Below, piece by piece: positions 21,785 to 32,029 of a stretch of 64,000 nucleotides of DNA. The stretch spans positions 72,001-136,000 of the forward strand of contig OZ038468.1 of the NCBI GenBank assembly GCA_964036295.1, given 5' to 3'. Every line of letters starts with the position of its first letter. Position 1 is the first letter of the stretch. The notes under the pieces are model-generated. The model searched no databases and had not been told where the DNA came from. It saw only the letters and a program-made list of their open reading frames with translations. The stretch is from Plumapathes pennacea (lineage: Eukaryota; Cnidaria; Anthozoa; Antipatharia; Myriopathidae). The translations under genes and the position numbers were made by a program.

Positions 21785-23957
21785 ATGATATCTATCTTGG
21801 CGACTTTGTTAGCGGTAATTTTGGTGCCGTGTTATGGCAAACCCAGCGATCCGATCTTTGAGCTGACGGACAGTAACTTCGACTTCGATCTGAAGAATAA
21901 GCAAGTAATGCTTATAGATTTCTATGCTCCTTGGTGAGTAGCGATTAGAACGAGTCACCTTGTGAAGGTCTTGATTACGCGCCGGATATTTTGGATATAA
22001 GTTATTTAGAAGTAAGAAAAAAGCTAAGAGCAGTTATTGCCATGTGAAGTTCCTTGATGCGGTGAAGACTTGCAGTGACATTTATTATTCACGGGAGCTT
22101 GTGAGTTTCTTTACTGAGTGCGTTTGTTGCGCAACTTTCTCAAGGTTTTTGCTTTAGTTTTCAAGAAGAATACTGGATGGTTGATATGCTTAATAATTTG
22201 AGTGTTTTTTGATTTGCCTTTTCTTGATCGCATTGTTTGTGAATGCGTTAAGATTTTAAACACGATCACTATTGGGTTAGTACAAGAGAAGCTATAATTG
22301 CCTTCTCTTCTGTCCACGGCTTGCTCAGGAATAGAGCAGTGGCTTTTACAAGACAGCGTGTTAGCGTATAGTTGAAATATCCGTCCATTTCATGGCGAGA
22401 ACATTGCTATATCACAGCAAGGTCTCAATATGGTTTTGAGAGGATAAGAGCTAAATATATATATATATACAATGAACTCTCTCAAAGGGTACGCCTTAGA
22501 GAGAGTTTAGTTACAAAGAAACAGGTGAAAATCGGTAAAGACCAAATCTGCATGCTTTCCGCCTTAGATAGGTGTCCACTTAAGAGAGGTGTCCGCTTAG
22601 ACAGAGTTGACTGTATCTAAATACTTTACCAATAACACTCTAGCATAAGGTCTTGTAGAACCAACCCTGTACACATTTGAACTGATGTTTGTTACTCTGT
22701 TTCTTTCTTATCTCAGGTGCAGTGACTGCGCAAATTTGAAACCAGACTTCGACGCAGCAGCCAGGGAACTCGCAGGCAGTAAAAAATTTGTTTTTGCCAA
22801 AGTAAGTCAAGACGAAACCTGTTTACGAGAAAACTATGCAAACGGGGCGTGACTGTACTCCATTTGAACTCTTGTTTTTAGTTTACGTCTGTTAATTATT
22901 CTCTTTCATTTTCTAACTTATTTACTCTATTACTAACTCACTCACTTACAAGTCACTCAATCACCCACTCACTCATTTTCCTACTAATTTACTTATTTAT
23001 TCACTCACTCACTCACTCACTCATTCACTTATTTAGTCGTGGCTCTGTCATTTTTCAGGTGGATTGTTTTGGTAAAGGTAAAGGTATCTGCACACGCCTT
23101 GGTATTCACAGTTGGCCTCAACTCAAAGTCTTCCGTTTTGGCCAATACGCGGGAGAATACAGCGGTTACCAGGACAAGAGTAAGTATCACGTGACGATAT
23201 TAGAACCTTTTGTTCGACAAACTTATTATGACGTACTGACCCAAGGTAGATCTGGTAAAATTTCTTACAACGCTTATAAAGGCTGATTCACTTGAGTAAA
23301 CTCAAGCGCAAGCGACCGATTCACAAGGTAAATTTGTGAAGCAAGCGCAAACGCAAACCACAAGAGAATGGAAAGTTTGCGATTCTCTTGTGTTTGCTTT
23401 GCCATGTGAACTGGTTCAGGTGAGGTGTACTGATCTCAAAATGTTTATAAAATGGAAAGAGTGCTTCACAGGTCGCTTTCACTGCCACTTCATTCTCGGT
23501 ACGCAGTGTCAAAGTCAGAATAGCGTTACGGCAAACTGCATTTTCAGTGTAGAAAGAACAGAACTGTTCCTTATAAGTAACATCAGTGACATCAGCGCAA
23601 ATGCTGAATGACCGACAACAGCACGGGGATTAGAAAGTTTCTGCGCGTCGACGCTTCCCCGCTTTCTTGTTTGCGTGCGCGTGTATGCGTGTACGTTTTT
23701 GCTCGCGTAGAACTTCTAAACTCATCTTTGTATTTACTGACATTGAGAATGACTAATTTTCGTGTGTGATTTCAGATTCGCTGGTGTCCTTTGCTGAAAA
23801 CCTGCTCAAGCAGCAGTGGCAACCATACCCCATGAATCCGCAACTTCCCCAGGTTCAAGATCAACCGAGCGGACCTAACGGCATGTCCAATCAGATAAAC
23901 AGCAACGGATGGGGCCTCAGACAGATGGGATGTGTGTCGCCTTGTACAGGAAAATAA
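21785..23957 (+). CDS. Small secreted PDI-like thioredoxin-domain protein (CSDC)
   Basis: Four exons: 21785-21933, 22717-22801, 23059-23179 and 23776-23957, giving 178 residues. A signal peptide (about 1-19) precedes a thioredoxin fold of PDI 'a' type. The active site is W-CSDC (Cys 51 and 54), the cis-Pro lies in HSWPQLKVF, and two further cysteines sit in VDCFGKGKGIC. The ~45-residue tail is Gln/Pro/Asn-rich, ends CVSPCTGK and has no KDEL. Intron positions and phases match those of the upstream CEHC gene (the Trp codon split TG|G, exon 3 exactly 121 bp in both), so the pair are tandem duplicates. CSDC is unusual: PDIs normally have CGHC, and the missing His should lower oxidase activity (family knowledge plus inference). 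An AATAAA overlaps the stop codon, and another is at 24348. Confidence 0.85.
22485..22622. mobile_element. Small inverted-repeat element, 'cggacacc' family
   Basis: Contains gccttagagagagtttag near the left and gtgtccgcttagacagagttgactgta at the right. The right end matches the perfect element at 34735-34893. Lies in intron 1 of the CSDC gene. Confidence 0.55.
22925..23035. repeat. (CACT)n-like microsatellite
   Basis: Degenerate actcactcact tract just upstream of exon 3 of the CSDC gene, with tattta interruptions. Confidence 0.8.
23285..23440. mobile_element. MITE-like inverted repeat, 'ggttcac' family (copy 1)
   Basis: Left part reads ctgattcacttgagtaaactcaagcgcaagc and the right part catgtgaactggttcag, with internal complementary caagagaat/attctcttg arms. 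A relative is at 31182-31322. Sits in intron 3 of the CSDC gene. Confidence 0.6.
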
Positions 23958-24732
23958 AAACATTTCGACAGTTGCTTTGACTCTAAGAACCGGCTGCAAC
24001 TTCATTTACTGAATTTGTGTGATTGCCAGGACAACTATATTGATACACGCATCTCTACAGCCTTGTTTTGGTATGCGGAAGAGCTTTTATGTTTCTGCTG
24101 AATTGGCCTGTTCCATGTTTTCATTTTCGTTATTCAGAACAGGGGAGAGTCTTTTTTTGGGTGAGATTGCGCACAAGAAACGTACGACTTGGTTCTGAAT
24201 TTTGGATGGCTTGCATTAAACCAGGAGCCGACTCTGGAATGCCGGAAGGAGGAATGCATTCTGAAATGCCTTTAACTTTTACACTTGTCTTTTTATTGTC
24301 CACAAAAAGTGCGTTGCTATGTGCTAGTGTTGTTGATGCCTCAAGTCAATAAAGGTTTATGCAACAGCATATCAGGGTAATATTTAGATAGAATTGTTTC
24401 TAGATCACTTGAAAGATCGAGGAACATACGACATTCAAAAATATTGTATGGGGGAAATATAATAATTTTACGTAAGGATACGAACCACAGGAACAGCGAC
24501 TTTAGAAGACTCGCCGCCAACAGCCACTACAATCGAAATGATAATCAAGAGAAATAGATCGGGAGAAAAAACAGTCTGCTGGGTTCCACCTTACTTCCGC
24601 TTGTCGAGTTGCGAGAGAGATGGTGACGAATTCCGAATCCCCCCGGAAATGATCGGAAGAATTCCGATGGTATTTTCGTAGTGTTGCACGAGTGCCTTGC
24701 ACAATCTCCGTTTCGAAGAGCTCGTGTTAAAG
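23958..24732. other. 3' UTR and spacer before HSD17B12
   Basis: Probable 3' UTR of the CSDC gene with AATAAA at 24348-24353. After that comes the upstream region of the next gene. No exon recognised. Confidence 0.5.
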
Positions 24733-27700
24733 ATGGAGTCTATTTTGTCGCTCGTTGGGGCTATATTTCTTACTTATCAAGGCTTTAACATAGCCTGTAG
24801 TGTGCTCAGTGGCTTGCGGTCGTTTGTTCTTCCTGCTCTCGGATTAAAGAAAGATTTAAGGAAGTACAAACCCTGGGCTGGTAAGTCAGTAACACGAATG
24901 TAGTGTTTCTTGTATCAGCTGTGTCACACTTGGCGTTTCCAGCTGTTATTGAGCTTTATGCAAGTCTACAGTGAAGCGATTCACTTGTAAATAACGGGCT
25001 TTTGTCCCTCTGCACGACAAATTGTGTTGGTTAATGATTTAATTCTCTGGTGAAAAAGAAAAAGCAACACTTAGCTATTTGACTTTAAAATTTGCAGTGG
25101 TGACGGGCTGTACAGACGGCATTGGCAAAGCATATGCAGTTGAGGTAATTACAGCAATTAAGTGGTGTAGCTAGTATATGATTGTGAAATTTGGAGTGTT
25201 ATCGATTTGTGTTTGTTTCTATTTTATTTTATTTATTTAGCTTCGCCTTTGATATAATTATATATAATTATGGTAACAAGTTAGAGAACATGTTCTGAAA
25301 CAGGAAGCATCCCTTGATTTCCCGGCTCTCTGTCCCAAGCAAATCCCTGGTTAGGGGTCCTCGGTAGGAATTTGGGTGGGGTGTGCCACCAACTCCATGA
25401 AATCCTGACCCTATTCAAGAGACAAACCTGTAAATCATAGGAAACGGAAAGGCCTTTGCAAGGGCTGCAAAAAATGCATCCGCCACCAGCGTAAAACAAA
25501 TACCATAGCATCAGTCTGTTTTATGCTTTATGCCTTCCATGCCTGTATGGCTTTCACTTGTCTCAGGTGTTATAATTTTTTGCAACCAGGCCCAGATCCA
25601 ATTGATTTTATTGTCTTGCCTTATTGTCCACTGTCAGATAATTAACACAATTTAACATTTAAGTTGGCCATGCTAAGTGGTGAAAAGGTTTCAATTTAAA
25701 ATACATACTGTTTTAACTTGTTCATAAAATTCAATTTATACCAACAGCTTGCAAAGCTGGGCTTCAAACTTGTGTTAATAAGTCGTTCTCCAGACAAGCT
25801 GGATACGCTTGCAGCAGATCTAGGTAAGCTAACACTGGTGATTGTTCAATGGCAGTCACAAAATTTCTGACTAATAATGTCTTTAGTCTAATTTATTCAC
25901 TGGACTTGTTCTCTGTTTGCAACAGGGAAATATTTGGTATAAGTTGAATCATTGTATTACAAGCATTACAATAATCTTATTACTGGGATTCACATACTGC
26001 ATTGTTTAGAAACTTGGGGCCAATTCAATAAAGCATTTACAAGCGTATTTTACAAGTTGGACTAATTCCTCTGCACGTTAAAACACACTTTAATCCAATA
26101 CCATGGCCAAAAACTGTTACAGTTATGCGTGTAAGACCAGTATCTGTAATATTTTTCAGACTTTTGCTTGATTAGAGTCCATTTAGTGGTGGTTGAATAT
26201 TGGTCCAACTTTTAAAATACATGTGTAAATGTTTATTGAATTGGCCCCTGGAATTTCAATCCAAAATTTCCTAACTCAGTTCCTCAATAATGACTGACAC
26301 AGACTTGAGGTGGCATATCCTAAGCCCCCAATCCACATTTTATTACACATTCACACATAAGTTACATATTGACAAGAAACCCAGAAAGAGACTATGGTAC
26401 AAGAGTTAGAACCACAATGATAATACATTCTGTCACCTCCTATATACTCCTTTTCCTGCAATTTTTGCTTAATACTGACACCTAATGTATTTTGTTTGTT
26501 AGGAAATCATTTATCTTTCCACTCCACAGCATTCCATTTCATTACAAGAGAAATGTCATATTGTTAGAGAAATAACTTCCTCAGACTCTTGTAAACTTTT
26601 AAACTTTTAATCTAATATACAGAATCCAAGTATGGGACTGAGTGCAAGATTATTGTGTTGGACTTCAGTGGTGGAGCAGACATTTATGCTCATGTGGAAG
26701 AGGAACTCAAAGAACTTGAAATAGGTCTTCTGAGTAAGTACAGTAACATTAGACAATATTATTGTGGTTTGAATTGTCTTTTGTATTTGATGTTGAGTGT
26801 TTCTTCCAGGTATATTTAAGTAGGTTAAGGGCTGTGTATCTTATGATAAGCTCTTTGTACATATATGTACAATACTGTGTGAAAATCCCAGTAATATTCA
26901 CTTTGAACTCCTTGTGAATAAAGTGGCTGGTGATATTTGTAAAGTACAGACACTTGACTTCAGTAAATATATTGTATCTTTTACAGGATTGAGATGTACT
27001 GTATTTAAAGTGTTAGTGTATGTAACTGAGACTGTTGTTGTTTTATTGCTTTGACAGTTAACAATGTCGGTGTGTCTCATTATCCTGAATTCTATGCAAA
27101 CATGAAGAGGGAGGTGTGTATTAACTTTTGTCAATTGATCAGATGCTTACTTTATTAGAGATTGAATATTTAATTTATGATTAATTGATAGATAGACTGC
27201 AGATAGTTGTCCCCTGTCCCGGCAGGTTATAAAACAACATATATAGCCAATACTTGGCAAGCATGCACAGTCACTAAAAATTGATAATCTGACCATATTC
27301 CCTTCCTGTTAGGAACTGCCCAAAAATCCATACTGCAGACTGAAGTAGTTTATGAACTCAAGTGTACAAGATTTGATCATGAACTTTGTTTTTCTAGGAT
27401 TGTTGGCAGATGATCAACGTGAATGTACTGTCAGTAGTTATGGTATGGACCATCTTACTATTTGTCTTTTATCTGAATGTACATTACTATCTGTAGATAT
27501 GTACAAGCATTCATTCATACAGTTAATAGGTTTGATGAGTGAGTGTATGAAACATTGTTTTTGGGTCGAGTCAAATTCTGGTTTTGTTTTTGGTTTTCAG
27601 ATGACCCACATAATTCTTCCTGGAATGGTTGCAAGGTAATGTAACTGGTGAACACAACTAGTTAACAACCACATAAATACTGCATGATAATTTCCAATGC

Positions 27701-30586
27701 TTTCAAACCCTTTTCATCAGCTACAGTATATATCTTGTAAAATAAAATTGGGTGGGCAGGATGGGTGGATCATTACTCAAAAAAAGCAAAGGGGGACCCT
27801 TACCAAAAAAAATCAAAGGGGGGGACCCTTCCTCAAAAAAAGCAAAGGGGGGACCTTCACTCAAAAAAACGGGTGGGCAGGTAGGTCTGGTCACACAGAT
27901 TGCAACAAACAAAATGCCAGCCATCTTGTGTGTGAATGTACTGTAAATACCAACCCAGCACTTCATCCGTCTGACCACTCTGCACACTAGTGCCCAGGCT
28001 TCCAGCCCCTGTGAGAAATGGAGATATTTTCTGATTATTTTGTTACTTAATTTATTATAAGTTTGAAGAAGTAAATAATTGTTTGTACAATTTAACTAAG
28101 TTTACAGGTGCTCTCTAATATTGGTCTCTATGTACAGGGACCAAAATGGCTGAAGCTTTTGAGTTGGTCTCTGTAACTACGTGGCTGGCTTCAGTAGTAT
28201 TGAATGTATATAACCATTTGTTTATTTTTTTTAGAGGGAAGGGTGTTATTATGAATATTTCCTCGTTTGCTGGTTCACAACCCATGCCGTTATTGTCATT
28301 GTACTCAGGAACAAAGGTACTGTACATTGTTTGTGATATTGAGTTTTTGTTACAGTGTATATAGAGAGGATATTACACGGCGGCACGAAGATAGCGCTGC
28401 CGTGTAATTTTCTTTTTATTATACTTGACATGAGTGTTTTACGATAAATTGCACAAACAACTGTGCAAATGCGGGAAATGATGCCAACGATATCCTCACT
28501 AGTGAAGATATGGAAAATATGCCACTCGGGTCTCGGATGTAGTTTAGTATGGATTTTACGCACAGTATATTTTCCAGTAAAACACTCGTGTCTATATAAT
28601 AAATACAGTTAATACCTTCAGGGCTTAATGATAATGATAAAGTGTTTAGTTGTTACAGTGTAATATTGCAATGTCTTATATATGAAGTGTGTTTTATAGT
28701 GTAAACATTTTACTCGCACTTGTGTGTTAAAGTCAGTTTGCTTGTGTTAGTAACATATTTGCTGTCATTATGCCTAAATAATGGTCTCCATTGGGATGTA
28801 GACTGCTCTGTTTTTATACCCGTATGCCAGAATTTTATTATTTTTGTGATCATTTCTGATTCACCCAGGCTATACTGTACCTGCAGGTTTTCAAAGTTCT
28901 TATTTTACTTGTGGAAGATGTTCAACATTGTAAGTTAGGTTCAAATTTGCTGATGAGGTATTGGGGACATGTTCATCACTCACTTTGTCTTTATTATATT
29001 TGATTTGTCTTGCAGGTATTTGTGGACTTCTTTAGCCGCAGCCTTAACACGGAGTATGCTTCTAAGGGAATCACAGTTCAGGTAAGAAAATAACACTTTT
29101 ATATGGAGGGGAGGGGGTCATTCTTAGTCATGATTGCAGCTTTGTTATGCAGTGTTGTACAAGTATGGTTATTACATAAACTGTCTGCTGTAATGCAGAG
29201 ATTTCTGCCACTGAGAAATGTTGTATCTGAACACACGTAAAATTACGATATTTTTATGTGTATTAATATCAGCCAATTGGTGATCTCAGTGGTGGAAATC
29301 TCTGTGTCACACCAGAGTTTATAAAATGAACAGGATAATAAAAGTATGCTTGGAGATATGAAATTTATCTTGTCATGTTCGTCTCAATATCTCACTCGTT
29401 TGTGAGATAAATTTCATATCTCCGTGCACCCATGTATTATTCTCTATGTACTGTATATTATACTGATTGTGTTCCAGTGTGTGATGCCTTTATTTGTACA
29501 GTATAGAACAGTCTGTGTATTGTGTATGGGCAGATGTGCCTGACTATTTGGTTTCTAATTCTCTTCACGTTCCAGTGTGTGATGCCTTTATTTGTACAGT
29601 ATAGAACAGTCTGTGTATTGTGTATGGGCAGATGTACTTGACTATTTGGTGTCTAATTCTCTTCATGTTCCAGTGTGTGATGCCTTTATTTGTAGCCACC
29701 AAAATGAGCAGGATAAAAAATGCAAGTGTGCTAGTTCCAGGCCCCCAAGCATTTGCACAGGAGAGTCTTGGTGCTGTTGGAGTGTCTGCACAGACAAATG
29801 GCTTCTGGTCGCACAACCTTCAGGTAACTGAGCTGTATTAGAATATGCCGAAGTAGCTTAGTTCTAGCAAGCTAATATGTACCGTACATATAAACTCTGG
29901 ACACTGGATATAGACTACAATTCAGCTTCAATTATTTATATTTTACCAAGGTTTAAAGCTTCACTTTTTCTCTCGTATTTTTTTAGCAAGCACTTCTGTT
30001 TGTTTATCCACAGAGGTGCACCGAGTTACTGATTAAATTTGTAATTTTGTTGTAAAAAAAAAAAAACAACAAATAGCATGCAATTTGCCTTTGTCTGTTT
30101 AATAAATTTCCACTGGTTTGCCGTGGTGTGGACTCTTATTTACCACAATATTTACAAAATGTTGTGGACTCTCCACAACTAATTTTGACCATATGATGAC
30201 CTAAATCGTGGTAAATAAGAGTCCACACCACGGCAAACCAGTGGAAATTTGTTTTTTACCACAGCATTTAGAAATATACAGGAAACTTTCGTTGTATTTC
30301 ACTGCAAAACGTGACATGCTGGCATCAGCTGGCATCAGCATTGTTGTCTGGACTCTTATTTACCATGGTAAATTGACCAATCAGAGAGCGAGAAACTAGT
30401 GTGTTGTGGTAAAAACTCCCCTTGATCCCCAATGACACTATAAATTATTGTGATGTGCTTTCTGTCCAGGCATGGATAGTCAGCCTAATACCTGCATGGA
30501 TTAAAGAGAGCCTGTTGTGGAGGTTGCATATGTCCCGTCGACATGCAGTGCTGAAGAAGTTAAACAAGAATAAAAAGGAAGGCTGA
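24733..30586 (+). CDS. HSD17B12: Very-long-chain 3-oxoacyl-CoA reductase (HSD17B12-type SDR)
   Basis: Eleven exons: 24733-24880, 25098-25144, 25748-25823, 26623-26733, 27058-27113, 27398-27442, 27601-27635, 28235-28316, 29016-29081, 29674-29823 and 30470-30586. Total 310 residues, close to the family's ~312. The enzyme performs the NADPH-dependent 3-ketoacyl-CoA reduction in ER fatty-acid elongation. Visible short-chain dehydrogenase features are an N-terminal membrane helix (residues about 5-35), the Rossmann motif TGCTDGIG, NNVG (variant of NNAG), the catalytic Ser in NISSFAG and YSGTK (YxxxK). The C-terminus ends KKEG, a KKxx ER-retrieval signal. All phases close. Introns hold several MITEs and, before exon 10, two decoy copies of its 3' splice site. 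An AATAAA lies at 31026. Confidence 0.93.
26017..26249. mobile_element. MITE with 'ggggccaattcaataaa' terminal inverted repeats
   Basis: The left end is ggggccaattcaataaagc. The right end, reverse-complemented, is ggggccaattcaataaacat. The similarity continues about 40 bp inward (cattta...gtatttta...aagttgga). About 230 bp, non-coding, in HSD17B12 intron 3. Confidence 0.85.
27750..27885. repeat. Short tandem repeat (aaaaaaagcaaagggggaccc)
   Basis: About three and a half units of roughly 31 bp containing caaagggggaccctt, flanked by two copies of gggtgggcagg. In HSD17B12 intron 7. Confidence 0.75.
28362..28605. mobile_element. MITE family C ('ggatattacacggcggc', copy 1)
   Basis: Starts tagagaggatattacacggc and ends cactcgtgtctatataata. 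The copy at about 57885-58228 is in the opposite orientation and shares long internal blocks (for example aaaacactcgtgtct and gatatcctcactagtgaag). A fragment lies at 39283-39345. Located in HSD17B12 intron 8. Confidence 0.8.
29345..29435. repeat. Inverted repeat (ggagatatgaaatttatct)
   Basis: ggagatatgaaatttatctt is followed about 40 bp later by its reverse complement agataaatttcatatctcc, forming a hairpin-type element end in HSD17B12 intron 9. Confidence 0.75.
29478..29673 (+). repeat. Two 98-bp tandem copies of the exon-10 3' splice site region
   Basis: Units 29478-29575 and 29576-29673 differ at about 4 of 98 positions. Each begins with the same 21 bases that open HSD17B12 exon 10 at 29674 (tgtgtgatgcctttatttgt plus a) and each is preceded by gttccag. 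The acceptor AG is thus present three times. Use of either decoy would reach a TGA at about codon 22. Confidence 0.92.
30104..30250. mobile_element. Near-perfect palindromic MITE
   Basis: A left arm of about 43 bp starting aaatttccactggtttgccg is matched by a right arm ending cggcaaaccagtggaaattt, separated by about 60 bp. A further half-copy of the gactcttatttacca phrase is at about 30350. In HSD17B12 intron 10. Confidence 0.9.
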
Positions 30587-30728
30587 AATGCGGTCAGACA
30601 CAGACATGTTACAATCTTAGGTGTTGACATTTATCAAAGTTTGATTCCACAAACCTGTGTGATGGCAATTCTTTCAACCAAATAATGAAGAAAATAAGGT
30701 TTGAGTTTTGTAATGACATATGTTTTAG

Positions 30729-30937
30729 CCTAATCCTTTCACTCTCAAGTGATCAACTTCAATTTTCTCCTTCAGTTTCTCACTAGAAACATATATTACA
30801 GTAAGGAGAACTTGGCTTTTGATAGCTTGCTCAGATAGTGGCTGATTTCACTGTGAATTCTCATTACACCACTTGTATATTTTCTTTTTAAAAAGTTGGG
30901 AGAATCTGAATTTTGAGCTTGGGAGTAAAAGGGTTAA
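30729..30937 (-). mobile_element. MITE family B (full-length copy)
   Basis: Left end cctttcactctcaagtgatc and right end cttgggagtaaaagggtt are inverted repeats (about 18 bp, imperfect). The interior reads aacttcaattttctccttca. Orientation is opposite to the 38378-38580 copy. Copies sit in introns and spacers throughout the window. Confidence 0.8.
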
Positions 30938-31181
30938 CAATGTAGCAAAACCTGCATAGGCTTGTTGTGTTTCAGCCCCACAAATCAGGACATTGCACTT
31001 CTTGTGATAACAAAAAATGTGGACAAATAAACATGGAAAATGTTTAATATTTGTTTCTTCGTTTTTCAAGAAGGTTGCTCCAGCATCTTTTTTGGAAATC
31101 TTTTGCATGATCCTTGGGTGGTATTGATATGGGCCCCTTTGTACAGACTGCCAAGCATGATTGTGGGTCTTTGACCCCTAA

Positions 31182-31322
31182 AACTGGTTCACATGAGTGA
31201 AATAAACATAAGTGATCAGTTCACACAGTAAAATTTGTAAAGCAAACGCAAGCCTAAGATAATGGAAAAGTTTTCATTCACTTGTATTAATTTGTACTTG
31301 CTTTACCGTGTGAACCAGTCTT
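31182..31322. mobile_element. MITE-like inverted repeat, 'ggttcac' family (copy 2)
   Basis: Begins aactggttcacatgagtga and ends ctttaccgtgtgaaccagtc, which are inverted relative to each other. The interior has gtaaagcaaacgcaagc, as in the 23285-23440 copy. Confidence 0.75.
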
Positions 31323-31876
31323 TTATATTTTAGACCAAAATGTGTGATTTTCAACCTTGGTTCATATCAAATACTAAAATCTACTTCCCCATTCCAGACC
31401 AAAGGCTAAAAACTTTAAACTAAAATGCAGAAAACAATACCCTTGGCACATACCTATACGACTTCTGTGGTAGTACCCCCCACCCCCACCCCCCACTCCC
31501 CACTCTACTCCATCCCTGGGGTTGCTAGGACAATAATACTCATGCAGAGAATGAAGAGCTGTTGTCATACCTTTACATGCAAATTAAGGTAAGGGGATAC
31601 TCCAAGAGCTCTCTTTTCTTCCATCTTCAGTTTATAACAGAATTTTTACCCAAATAATGTCTCTTGAGAGAAAAAAAGACAGAAAGACCCTGTGGAAATA
31701 TTGAAATTCCTGATTTTTTTTTTTTTTTTTTTTTTTTTTTGCTTTTATTAGCTTGAAAGAACCTACACTTTTTTCAGAAGAATGAAAATGACTGCAACGA
31801 GACTCCTGTAAACAGGAACAAGTCAATTAACTTGGCAAGCTTGACAAGTCTTTACCGCTGCCAAGCAACGTATCGT

Positions 31877-31949
31877 CCAATCAGCATGTGCCATGCCAAC
31901 AGTAATTTATTTGCAGCCGTGAACTCTCCGCCAATCACAGCGCGCCAAC
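31877..31949 (+). promoter_or_regulatory. Two ERSE-like elements upstream of PDIA3
   Basis: The ER-stress response element is CCAAT-N9-CCACG. At 31877-31895 the sequence reads CCAAT-cagcatgtg-CCATG (one mismatch in the second half). At 31931-31949 it reads CCAAT-cacagcgcg-CCAAC (correct 9-base spacing, two mismatches). They lie 80-150 bp before the PDIA3 ATG. PDI-family genes are known targets of the unfolded-protein response, so NF-Y/ATF6 control is plausible. Confidence 0.55.
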
Positions 31950-32029
31950 AAGATTCATTGTTTTAGAAGTCCGCTGTCACAATTCCAACGTGTTCACTTT
32001 TGAGTTTGCTTCAGAGAAAATTCAACAAG

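Larger units (their letters stand above)
30587..32029. other. HSD17B12 3' UTR, repeats and PDIA3 promoter
   Basis: Contains a MITE family B copy (30729-30937), AATAAA at 31026, a 'ggttcac' MITE (31182-31322), a poly-T tract (31718-31740) and the CCAAT-rich region directly before PDIA3. No exon seen. Confidence 0.6.

Noticed and set aside
24068..24352. 94-codon frame with hydrophobic start
   Set aside because: Lies in the probable 3' UTR of the CSDC gene and ends at its poly-A signal.
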